Notes: generated by a model not told the origin, from the sequence alone. DNA of 7,229 nucleotides from Candidatus Aminicenantota bacterium (GCA_020355945.1 CP070627.1:6493976-6501204); one strand, 5' to 3'. Shown: positions 1-6,334, counted from the stretch's first letter. Made by a program: numbers and translations.

Positions 1-2583
1 GGCGACTATGGCTGGGGCATCGATGTTGACGGCAGCGGCAATGCCTATGTGACGGGATCTACAGGTAGTACGGATTTTCCCACCCTGAATCAATACCAGA
101 CATATCAAGGTTATTATGATGTCTTTGTCACCAAGATTTCTGCCTTCTCTGCTGCTGCCCCAACTGTTGATACACCTACCAGCGCTGCTGTCACTTACAC
201 CACCGCTACACTGGGTGGCAATGTAGCTGACACAGGCGGTGCCAATGTAACGGAACGGGGTGTTTATTGGAGTACCACCAATGGATTTACACCACCAGGA
301 CAAGGGACAAAGGTTTCGGAAACCGGGAATTGGGGAACAGGGACATTTACCGTTAATGTGACCGGTTTGCCTGCAGGTATCACCATTTATTTCAAAGCCT
401 TTGCCACCAACACCGCAGGTACCGGGTACTCTGCCCAGGATTCATTCACAACGCCTGCTATTACTGCTCCCACAGTAACCACCACTGCGGTTTCCAATAT
501 CACTACCACCTCTGCCGACAGCGGCGGTAATGTGACTTACGATGGCGGATCAGCAGTGACTGCACGGGGAGTGTGTTGGAGTACGAACGTAAATCCCACC
601 ACAGCAGATAACACAACAACCGACGGAACCGGAACCGGGAGCTTTACCAGTTCCATCACCGGGTTGATGGAATACACCACTTATTATGTTCGTGCTTATG
701 CCACCAACTCTGTTGGAACCGGATACGGCAAACAGAGGAGCTTTACCACCAAAGCAGAGTCCGTGACAGTGACGATAACAGAACCCCAGGACGGCGCCCA
801 TGTATCCGGGACCGTGATCATCAAAGCAACTACCTCTTCCAACCCGGCCAAAGTTTCGGATGCTTCCATCCAGGCTGTGGAAAAGGTGGAATTCTATTGT
901 GATGAAACCAAAATTGCCGAAGATACCGGTGAACCCTATGAAACCACCTGGGATACCACCACTTATGCGGATGGTTCCCATAACATCAAAGCTGTCGCTT
1001 ACAATATTGTAAACCAGACGGCTGAGGATGAGATTACGGTACATGTGGGGAATACACCACCGGAAATAATGCTTAACCGTACCCATCTGAATTACGGTTC
1101 GGTACCCCAGGCAGGTACGGCATCCTTAAGCTTGAACGCCGCCAATTTAACCACCGGTTCACAAACCATTCTCATCAACAACATCGGCGGTGGGACATTA
1201 AATTGGATCGTTAGCGAAGATGCCAATTGGCTCACCTGCACACCGGAAAGCGGAACCGGTAAAGGTGCTGTAACCGTTACCACCGACCCCTCCGGCCTGC
1301 AAACAGGAACCTATAATGCTACCATTACCATTCAAGACCCCAATGCTGTCAATTCCCCACAAACAGTAACTGTCGTCCTGGTAGTATACGATCCAGGTAC
1401 CACGACTATTCCCTTCGGCTATTTTGAGAGCCCCATCGATGGTTCTACAGTGATGAGCAGTATCCCGGTGACCGGGTGGGCGTTGGATGATATCGATATC
1501 ACCAGTGTCAAAATCTACCGGGCCCCCATACCAGGGCATGAAACCGGCAGTTTGGTTTATATTGGTGACGCGGTAATGGTGGACGGTGCACGACCCGATG
1601 TGGAACAACAATTCCCGACTTACCCCAAAGACTACCAGGCTGGCTGGGGTTACATGATGCTGACCAATTTCCTGCCCAACCAGGGTAACGGGACATTTAC
1701 CCTATATGCAAAAGCCACAGACAAAGAAGGCAATGAAGTGACCTTAGGAAGTAAAACTATCACCTGTGACAATGCCAATGCCGTGAAACCCTTTGGTGCC
1801 ATTGATACCCCTGGTCAAGGAGGAACCGCTTCCGGGAGTGCTTATGTCAATTTTGGCTGGGCATTAACCCCGCAGCCCAATACCATTCCCACGGACGGGT
1901 CTACCATTAATGTGTGGGTAGACGGCGTTCGCCTGGGCAGTCCGGTTTACAACCAGTACAGGGAAGATATAGCCTCACTTTTTCCCGGTTATAACAACAG
2001 CAATGGTGCAGTTGGTTATTTCTATTTAGACACCACAGCGTATCTCAATGGAGTACATACCATTGCCTGGTCGGCGCAGGATAATGCTGGCAACCAGGAC
2101 GGCATTGGCAGTCGTTATTTTACCATCGTGAATATCGGAAGAAACGGTATTGCCGGTACGAAATCTGACGATAACCATCTCATCAGGCCGCACTATTTCA
2201 GTGTCTCACATGTACATCAGGCGACCCTGTCAGTGGAGCCGGTATTGGTGAAAAAGGGATATGACAGGAATGCCGGATTCGAAGTGCTTTACCCCGACCC
2301 TGAAGGAATTATCTCTATCCAATTGAGAGAAGACCAGAGGGTTGAAATCGTTTTGAGGAACAGCCTGTTTTCGGAAGCTGCTGTTGTTTCCGGTTATATG
2401 ATAACGGGTGACCGGTTACAACTGCTGCCCATCGGTTCTACCCTGGATAATGGCAGCGGTATCTTTTACTGGCAGCCTTGTGCCGGATTCTTCGGTCACT
2501 ACCGGTTTGTATTTGTGGAGAAATCAGCCGACGGCCAGTTGACAAAGAAGTTAGTAAACGTTGTGATTTCAACTAAATATTAA
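1..2583 (+). CDS. Modular secreted/surface protein (SBBP repeat, Fn3-like, Ig-like, BACON-like domains), 5' truncated
   Basis: The reading frame is open from base 1, so the true start lies upstream; 860 residues are visible (numbered here from the first codon). Residues 1-48 are the end of an SBBP-type beta-propeller repeat (pattern D-GSGNAYVTG followed by DFPT). Residues about 53-152 and 156-251 are two related Fn3-like domains sharing GGNV, RGV-WST and ATN--GTGY motifs. Residues about 254-350 are a Big_7-like Ig domain (EPQDGAHVSG, VEFY, DGSHNIKAVAYN). Residues about 360-463 look like a BACON domain (ANWLTCTPESGTGKGAVTV). Two further Ig-like modules follow at about 472-588 and 595-711, the second ending in IGSRYF. 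A C-terminal beta-rich domain (about 712-860) contains RLQLLPIGSTLD and GIFYWQP. There are no catalytic motifs, membrane anchor or recognisable sorting signal at the C terminus. I infer an extracellular adhesive or scaffold role. No link to the downstream RiPP genes is apparent. Confidence 0.9.
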   Translation, partial: GDYGWGIDVDGSGNAYVTGSTGSTDFPTLNQYQTYQGYYDVFVTKISAFSAAAPTVDTPTSAAVTYTTATLGGNVADTGGANVTERGVYWSTTNGFTPPGQGTKVSETGNWGTGTFTVNVTGLPAGITIYFKAFATNTAGTGYSAQDSFTTPAITAPTVTTTAVSNITTTSADSGGNVTYDGGSAVTARGVCWSTNVNPTTADNTTTDGTGTGSFTSSITGLMEYTTYYVRAYATNSVGTGYGKQRSFTTKAESVTVTITEPQDGAHVSGTVIIKATTSSNPAKVSDASIQAVEKVEFYCDETKIAEDTGEPYETTWDTTTYADGSHNIKAVAYNIVNQTAEDEITVHVGNTPPEIMLNRTHLNYGSVPQAGTASLSLNAANLTTGSQTILINNIGGGTLNWIVSEDANWLTCTPESGTGKGAVTVTTDPSGLQTGTYNATITIQDPNAVNSPQTVTVVLVVYDPGTTTIPFGYFESPIDGSTVMSSIPVTGWALDDIDITSVKIYRAPIPGHETGSLVYIGDAVMVDGARPDVEQQFPTYPKDYQAGWGYMMLTNFLPNQGNGTFTLYAKATDKEGNEVTLGSKTITCDNANAVKPFGAIDTPGQGGTASGSAYVNFGWALTPQPNTIPTDGSTINVWVDGVRLGSPVYNQYREDIASLFPGYNNSNGAVGYFYLDTTAYLNGVHTIAWSAQDNAGNQDGIGSRYFTIVNIGRNGIAGTKSDDNHLIRPHYFSVSHVHQATLSVEPVLVKKGYDRNAGFEVLYPDPEGIISIQLREDQRVEIVLRNSLFSEAAVVSGYMITGDRLQLLPIGSTLDNGSGIFYWQPCAGFFGHYRFVFVEKSADGQLTKKLVNVVISTKY

Positions 2584-2584
2584 C

Positions 2585-2750
2585 TAAGTGGCCCTATTCA
2601 CAAATTCTATAACGTTTTCGCTGGTTCCGAACATGAATGGCTGCGTTGTTCTTCCTCGACATAGGCCCCACTATGCCTCGTCATCATGCCTTGCCCTTCA
2701 AGCCCGGTCCTCACCGAAAATGTCACATTATTTGTGAACAGGACCACTAA
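2585..2750. repeat. MITE-like full-length imperfect palindrome with TAA flanks
   Basis: The 160 bp at 2588-2747 form an almost complete inverted repeat. The outer 18 bases on the left (GTGGCCCTATTCACAAAT) pair with the right end (ATTTGTGAACAGGACCAC) with two mismatches. Pairing continues inwards through a TTTTCG/CGAAAA block and a GAA-GGC block, and closes on a CATAG / CTATG hairpin around 2662. Both ends are flanked by TAA (2585-2587 and 2748-2750), which could be a target-site duplication. The element starts immediately behind the stop codon of the surface protein and has no ORF of its own. Either a non-autonomous transposable element or a REP-like palindromic repeat fits. Transcribed, it would fold into a long hairpin and may also end or protect the upstream mRNA. 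Copy number cannot be judged from one window. Confidence 0.7.
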
Positions 2751-2820
2751 GGAAAAGGGATGCCTGGGAAGTCCTGATTTAATTATTGAAATTCTCTCCC
2801 CTATAAAAAGTAAGGAAAAC

Positions 2821-2837
2821 TTTCAATTCAAATGAAA
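2821..2837. promoter_or_regulatory. 17-bp imperfect palindrome, possible operator
   Basis: The sequence TTTCAATTCAAATGAAA is symmetric about its central C except for one A/A pair. Its centre lies about 65 bp before the predicted transcription start of the precursor gene, which is a position typical of activator sites. The AT-rich composition makes chance symmetry quite possible, so this is only a candidate. Confidence 0.25.
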
Positions 2838-2858
2838 AAAATTTTAGAAACAGGAAGG

Positions 2859-2887
2859 TTGTTTTTTTATTTTCACTGTGTTATAAT
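2859..2887 (+). promoter_or_regulatory. Sigma70-like promoter of the RiPP precursor gene
   Basis: A TTGTTT -35 hexamer (2859-2864) is separated by exactly 17 bp from a perfect TATAAT -10 hexamer (2882-2887), predicting transcription from about 2894. It points at the precursor gene with no other gene in between. The sigma specificity of this organism is unknown, so the call rests on match quality and position. Confidence 0.55.
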
Positions 2888-3025
2888 TTCAGTCCGAGCA
2901 ATAAGCGACGAATTAAGAGCTATTTTTAAAACCCCATGGTGTCCGGTTGTTTACCGTTAATATGATTACAATTTTCATGTTTCCCGGCGCATGGTCCAGG
3001 ATAGACAACAATAAATTCAAAAAAT

Positions 3026-3031
3026 AGGAGG
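3026..3031 (+). promoter_or_regulatory. Shine-Dalgarno site fixing the GTG start of the precursor
   Basis: A perfect AGGAGG lies 6 nt before GTG at 3038. This spacing is ideal and supports the non-ATG start. No ATG occurs in frame within the short ORF to compete with it. Confidence 0.85.
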
Positions 3032-3037
3032 TACACC

Positions 3038-3220
3038 GTGAACAAAAAACTCAAATTAACCAAATTAACCGTAGCCAATTTGGAGCGAATCAAAGGAGGA
3101 GACGACCCTGTCTGCTTCTGCCAGGTATTCCCTGACGGATCCACCGATGAAGCCTTCCATCATAATGGCTACCCGACAATACTCTCCTGTAAAATTTGTA
3201 TCATAACACAAAATTGCTAA
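3038..3220 (+). CDS. RiPP precursor peptide with double-glycine leader (GG-Bacteroidales-like)
   Basis: A 60-residue peptide starts at GTG behind a perfect AGGAGG. Residues 1-21 form a basic, Leu-rich leader (KKLKLTKLTVANLERIKGG) ending in Gly20-Gly21. This matches the leader style of the 'natural product precursor, GG-Bacteroidales family' (KKL-L-K-T-ANL then I-GG), whose members databases often label class I lanthipeptide. The 39-residue core has five cysteines, C26, C28, C51, C54 and C60 (last residue), as a CxC pair, a CxxC pair and a terminal Cys, plus Ser/Thr at 35, 36, 47, 50 and 57. No lanthionine synthetase is visible. Instead a radical SAM maturase and its partner follow, so thioether or other radical-installed crosslinks are more likely than lanthionines (inference). 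Cleavage after GG would need a C39-type peptidase not present here. The gene has its own promoter and terminator. Confidence 0.8.
   Translation: MNKKLKLTKLTVANLERIKGGDDPVCFCQVFPDGSTDEAFHHNGYPTILSCKICIITQNC
3053..3070 (+). repeat. 9-nt tandem duplication within the leader-coding region
   Basis: AAATTAACC occurs twice in direct succession, in frame, encoding Lys-Leu-Thr at residues 6-8 and again at 9-11 of the precursor leader. It may be a replication-slippage duplication that lengthened the leader by three residues. Confidence 0.7.
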
Positions 3221-3226
3221 CAACAT

Positions 3227-3261
3227 AACTACCCCTTCGGCTCCAATGGATGGGGATAGTT
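3227..3261 (+). other. Imperfect hairpin in the 3' UTR of the precursor mRNA
   Basis: AACTACCCC (3227-3235) can pair with GGGGATAGTT (3252-3261) with one bulged base around a 16-nt loop. It begins a few bases after the precursor stop codon and is not followed by a T tract. It is therefore more likely an mRNA-stabilising structure than a terminator. Confidence 0.4.
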
Positions 3262-3277
3262 GTCCGGGCGTAATGAC

Positions 3278-3324
3278 GTAAAGGCAGTAGAGGCGGGTAA
3301 AGCTCTACTGCCTTTACTTTTTTT
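3278..3324 (+). terminator. Strong rho-independent terminator after the precursor gene
   Basis: GTAAAGGCAGTAGAG (3278-3292) and CTCTACTGCCTTTAC (3303-3317) form a perfect 15-bp stem with a 10-nt loop. Seven consecutive T residues (3318-3324) follow directly. This is a textbook intrinsic terminator on the plus strand and separates the precursor transcript from the enzyme operon. Confidence 0.93.
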
Positions 3325-3333
3325 ATTTCTACC

Positions 3334-3362
3334 TTTACCAATTCAATAATAAAAGATATAAT
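3334..3362 (+). promoter_or_regulatory. Sigma70-like promoter of the maturase operon
   Basis: TTTACC (3334-3339, four of six matches to consensus) and a perfect TATAAT (3357-3362) are 17 bp apart, just behind the terminator. Predicted transcription starts near 3369, giving a short leader of about 26 nt before the maturase start. The position between a terminator and an operon strengthens an otherwise ordinary match in AT-rich DNA. Confidence 0.5.
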
Positions 3363-3394
3363 AAATACTTACATATTAAAGAACAGCTGAGCAA

Positions 3395-4951
3395 GTGAAA
3401 AACATGAATGCATTTACACTGATAGAAAGCAAAAGACAAAATAAGTATTTCTACGACCAAACCGTAAAAAACACCCAATGGTGTCATCCACTGCTTTTTT
3501 ATATATTAAAATTACACGACAGGGGCCTGGATGTCGAGCAATGGTTTAAGGAGTTATGCGATGACCGGGTACAGGTCGAGGACTGCGGCACCTTTTCAAA
3601 AGAGGAAATCACCTATTATTACCGGAAATATATCCTCCTGCGCGAAAACGGCTTTTTTGCTGAGCTGGATACCAAACACCATTTATGCGGGAGATTATCC
3701 GCTGATAAAATTAAGTCTTCCCTGGCCAACACAAGACAGGTGAGCTTCGAAGTAGTGGACTTTTGCAATCTTGAATGTGCCTACTGCACTTATGGGAAAT
3801 TTTATGACAATTATGACCAAAGAGAGAAAAATACCTTGAGCACCGGTACAGCAAAAACCTTTTTGAATTACCTGTTAGAGTTACTGAACTCCCCTTTGAA
3901 CCAATCTCATGACCGGCCCCTTCATATTGGTTTTTATGGGGGTGAACCGCTGTTAAATTTTCCTTTTATCCGGGAAATCGTGGCTTACGCGGGTCAATTA
4001 AAAGCGGAGCATAATCGTTTTTGTTTTAGCATGACCAGCAATGGTCTCTTGCTGGAAAAATATATGGATTTCCTGGTGCAGCATGATTTTTCGTTGTTGA
4101 TCAGCCTGGATGGCAACGAATATAACAATTCCTACCGGGTATTTAAGGACGGCAGGCCAGCGTATCAACAAATTTTAAAAAATGTCAATGCCCTGGAAAC
4201 AAAATACCCCGAATATTTTAAATCCAGGGTTAATTTTAATGCAGTTTTCCATAACCGGAACTCTGTGTCTGACATTCACCACTATTTTAAAACCCGGTTT
4301 AATAAAGTTCCCAATATCAGCGAATTAAACCCCAGTGGAATCAGCGACTCAATGCGGGAAGAATTCTGGAAAACTTATGCCAACATCAATGCCAGTCTTC
4401 TCCAGCTAGAAGATTATTCCCTGGTGGAAAAAGAGATGTTTATCCGTCTTCCCAATATTAATGGGGTGAGCACATTTATCGATCAGTGCAGCGGGTTTGT
4501 ATTCAATGACTATAATGAACTGCTGGCTTCACAACAAGCGGGTAAAACCAATAAAAAAGAAATCGCACCACGTGTGCCAACAGGCACCTGTATGCCCTTT
4601 TCCAGGAAAGTTTTTATCACTGTAAAGGGAAAAATATTACCCTGTGAACGCATCGGGTACCAATACGGCTTAGGCACTACGGATGAAAAGAAAGTAGAAC
4701 TGGATTTTGAAAAAATAGCTGAGACTTACAACAGGTATTACCATCGATTGAAAACACAATGCGAAGCTTGTGCCAATTCAGAAGCCTGCATGCAGTGTAT
4801 ATTTTATTTAGACCTGGAAAAGCCCACGCCTAAATGCAATGGTCTATTCAATAAAGAAGAATTCTCTCAATACCTGGCTACCCAGGTATCCTACCTGGAA
4901 GAAAATCCACATACCTATACGAGAATCATGAAAGAGGTAAGGATTGAATAA
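3395..4951 (+). CDS. Radical SAM/SPASM peptide maturase
   Basis: This 518-residue protein probably modifies the core of the upstream precursor by radical chemistry. The SAM-binding [4Fe-4S] motif is CNLECAYC (C124, C128, C131), with Tyr in the usual aromatic place before the last Cys. A GFYGGEPLLNF motif (GGEP at 182-185) follows, then TSNG near 215 and a DG at 250s in the barrel. The C-terminal SPASM domain has all seven expected cysteines: C399-x12-G-x4-C417, then C456-x2-C459-x5-C465-x2-C468 and C481, able to hold two auxiliary Fe-S clusters. Residues 1-115 are a helical N-terminal extension without a motif I recognise. It resembles the 'radical SAM peptide maturase, GG-Bacteroidales family'. 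The start is uncertain: GTG 3395 and ATG 3404 (three codons in) both lack a clear Shine-Dalgarno sequence. It overlaps the next gene by 8 nt. The exact crosslink cannot be read from sequence. Confidence 0.9.
   Translation: MKNMNAFTLIESKRQNKYFYDQTVKNTQWCHPLLFYILKLHDRGLDVEQWFKELCDDRVQVEDCGTFSKEEITYYYRKYILLRENGFFAELDTKHHLCGRLSADKIKSSLANTRQVSFEVVDFCNLECAYCTYGKFYDNYDQREKNTLSTGTAKTFLNYLLELLNSPLNQSHDRPLHIGFYGGEPLLNFPFIREIVAYAGQLKAEHNRFCFSMTSNGLLLEKYMDFLVQHDFSLLISLDGNEYNNSYRVFKDGRPAYQQILKNVNALETKYPEYFKSRVNFNAVFHNRNSVSDIHHYFKTRFNKVPNISELNPSGISDSMREEFWKTYANINASLLQLEDYSLVEKEMFIRLPNINGVSTFIDQCSGFVFNDYNELLASQQAGKTNKKEIAPRVPTGTCMPFSRKVFITVKGKILPCERIGYQYGLGTTDEKKVELDFEKIAETYNRYYHRLKTQCEACANSEACMQCIFYLDLEKPTPKCNGLFNKEEFSQYLATQVSYLEENPHTYTRIMKEVRIE
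4934..4937 (+). promoter_or_regulatory. Shine-Dalgarno site supporting the TTG start of the partner protein
   Basis: GAGG lies 6 nt before TTG at 4944, inside the end of the maturase gene. Later in-frame starts would remove the conserved-looking N-terminal segment (KFWFILDNYVHI), so the TTG start with translational coupling is preferred. Confidence 0.6.
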
Positions 4952-6218
4952 AAAACAAAAAAAATTTTGGTTTATTCTTGACAATTATGTCCACATCTCC
5001 TTGAAAGGGAATTCCCTGGTGTTTTATAATCCCCTTACCGGGAAAATTTTAGAATACACCGCCAGTGAGCCGGTTATCAGGCTGGTTAAACGTTTACAAT
5101 CTCCAAAAAATCTACTGGTGGTTGGTTTAACCGGGAAAGATTTTGTAAACCCGGGAATTTCCCAATTGGTCCGTGACCTGCGGGGGCATTTTATGGGAGA
5201 CTTAGTCGATACCACCCTTATAAAAGAAAAACCCGTGCAAATGATGCCTTACTTAAAAGTCCATAAAGATGCGGAAATCATAAAAAAGACACCCTCCCGT
5301 TCAGTGGGTGAAAAAATGATGAAATACCTGGTGGAGATTTCTATATATATTAACAGGATGTGTTCCCTGGATTGTGAAATATGTGATTCGGCTTACAAAC
5401 AATTCTTATGCTGTACCCGCAGGATACAGGGGAAAAAAGAGCTGGACGTGTTATCCATAAAACATTTATTTCAACAGTTGCAGGGTGTAGGGCTGGCTCG
5501 TGTGAACATCCTGGGGGGTGATATTTTCAAATTTTCAAAATTGCATCAATTGTCGGCAATCTTAACCAGGCAATCACAAGACTTTGAAAAAGCATTTTAT
5601 ACTCACTACTTGAACCTGGTTCACCGGGAAGAAAAATTTGGGTTATTCCCGGCAGGTTCTTTTTCTTTAAAGGTATTGGTTACGTTTCCAATAAAAAAGG
5701 ATCAATGGCAGCAGGTACTGGAATCGCTGCGGGCACATCACATTAACACTCATTTTCATTTTATAATCAGCAGCAGCACAGAAATCAGTGCAGCGGAAGA
5801 ATTAATCACCGGGTATGGCATGGACAATTATTCGTTTCATCCTTTTTTTAATGGTAAGAATCAGTCTTTTTTCCGGCAAAATGTCTTTTTAGATAAGGAA
5901 GACCTCCAGGAAGCCAAACCCACCATTAAGGAAATCCTGGCGCGGCAAATCGTCAATCCCTTTTATTTCGGAACCTTGACAGTTTTAAGTAACGGTGATA
6001 TTCATGCCAATGTCAATGTCTCCCGGTTGGGAACCCTTGAGAAGAACAGCATTTATGAAGTGGTATACAAAGAGATGTACCGGGGTAAAAGCTGGAGGCG
6101 GATAAGAAAGCGGGTGGAGCCCTGTAAACGTTGTACCTTTGAAGCATTGTGCCCGCCCCTCTCCAATTATGAATATGCCCTGGGCAAGAACAACCTCTGC
6201 CACATCCGGGATATATGA
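4944..6218 (+). CDS. Radical-SAM-like partner protein of the 'pseudo-rSAM, GG-Bacteroidales' type
   Basis: This 424-residue protein is translationally coupled to the maturase by an 8-nt overlap. Its make-up matches what I know of the 'pseudo-rSAM protein, GG-Bacteroidales system' family: an N-terminal YVHISLKGN-x-V-YNPLTGKILEY segment (about 15-40), FMGDL-D near 83-89, P-QMMP-LK near 97-106, and a degenerate radical SAM core. The C terminus is C394-x2-C397-x5-C403-PP, then SNYE and GKNNLCH with C419. Here a complete CX3CX2C is present (C140, C144, C147), but the residue before the last Cys is Ile rather than aromatic, and the usual GGEP is GGD (191-193) without Pro. A Cys pair follows at 156-157. 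It probably binds Fe-S and assists the maturase; whether it cleaves SAM is open. The N-terminal beta-rich region could bind the leader peptide (inference). The context supports a role in RiPP maturation. Confidence 0.82.
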   Translation: MNKKQKKFWFILDNYVHISLKGNSLVFYNPLTGKILEYTASEPVIRLVKRLQSPKNLLVVGLTGKDFVNPGISQLVRDLRGHFMGDLVDTTLIKEKPVQMMPYLKVHKDAEIIKKTPSRSVGEKMMKYLVEISIYINRMCSLDCEICDSAYKQFLCCTRRIQGKKELDVLSIKHLFQQLQGVGLARVNILGGDIFKFSKLHQLSAILTRQSQDFEKAFYTHYLNLVHREEKFGLFPAGSFSLKVLVTFPIKKDQWQQVLESLRAHHINTHFHFIISSSTEISAAEELITGYGMDNYSFHPFFNGKNQSFFRQNVFLDKEDLQEAKPTIKEILARQIVNPFYFGTLTVLSNGDIHANVNVSRLGTLEKNSIYEVVYKEMYRGKSWRRIRKRVEPCKRCTFEALCPPLSNYEYALGKNNLCHIRDI

Positions 6219-6240
6219 AGAACAGGAAAGAAAGATTAGG

Positions 6241-6293
6241 GACAGGAGACAGGAATTCGATAAGAAGCTTGTACCCTCATTGTAGATTGTAGA
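6241..6293. repeat. Two 7-bp tandem duplications between the RiPP operon and the amidohydrolase
   Basis: GACAGGA occurs twice in tandem at 6241-6254 and TTGTAGA twice at 6280-6293. Both are simple perfect duplications in non-coding DNA and probably reflect slippage. I see no clear terminator for the maturase operon in this stretch. Confidence 0.5.
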
Positions 6294-6300
6294 AAAATTA

Positions 6301-6318
6301 AAAAAGTTTCAACTTTTT
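6301..6318. promoter_or_regulatory. Perfect 8-2-8 palindrome, possible operator
   Basis: AAAAAGTT-TC-AACTTTTT is a perfect inverted repeat centred about 37 bp before a predicted transcription start near 6347. That is the place a -35 element would occupy. As RNA it is too AT-rich and its loop too small for a convincing terminator, so a protein-binding site is the better guess. Chance in AT-rich DNA cannot be excluded. Confidence 0.3.
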
Positions 6319-6334
6319 GGAGAATCATCTTGTA

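Larger units (their letters stand above)
2751..3037. other. Intergenic region upstream of the precursor gene
   Basis: This AT-rich stretch lies between the palindromic repeat and the peptide precursor. It holds a 17-bp palindrome, a sigma70-like promoter and a Shine-Dalgarno sequence, each listed separately. The predicted untranslated leader from about 2894 to 3037 is roughly 144 nt long. I see no known riboswitch pattern in it, only a short CCATG/CATGG complementarity between about 2935 and 2994. A 42-codon ORF at 2832-2960 lacks a ribosome binding site and overlaps the promoter, so I do not call it. Confidence 0.6.

Noticed and set aside
550..1696. Several minus-strand open frames (550-1086, 1092-1283, 1198-1611, 1508-1696)
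   Set aside because: They lie antisense within the well-supported modular surface protein, show no family motifs and have composition typical of complementary-strand shadows.
2585..2750. Identification of the palindrome as an ERIC element
   Set aside because: Size and palindromic form are comparable, but the core bases do not match the ERIC consensus as I remember it.
2832..2960. A 42-codon plus-strand ORF beginning MKKILETGRL
   Set aside because: It has no Shine-Dalgarno sequence, overlaps the likely -35/-10 elements of the precursor promoter and lacks a GG leader or Cys pattern.
2926..3144. Minus-strand ORF of 72 codons covering the precursor start
   Set aside because: It is antisense to the precursor and its regulatory region, with no ribosome binding site or recognisable product.
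3038..3220. Calling the peptide a lanthipeptide
   Set aside because: The leader type is sometimes labelled class I lanthipeptide, but no LanB/LanC-type gene is present; the neighbouring enzymes are radical SAM type.
3531..3743. Plus-strand 70-codon ORF inside the maturase
   Set aside because: It is an out-of-frame shadow of the N-terminal part of the maturase gene with no start signal.
6301..6318. Intrinsic terminator for the maturase operon
   Set aside because: The stem is nearly all A/T with a 2-nt centre, so it would not form a stable RNA hairpin.
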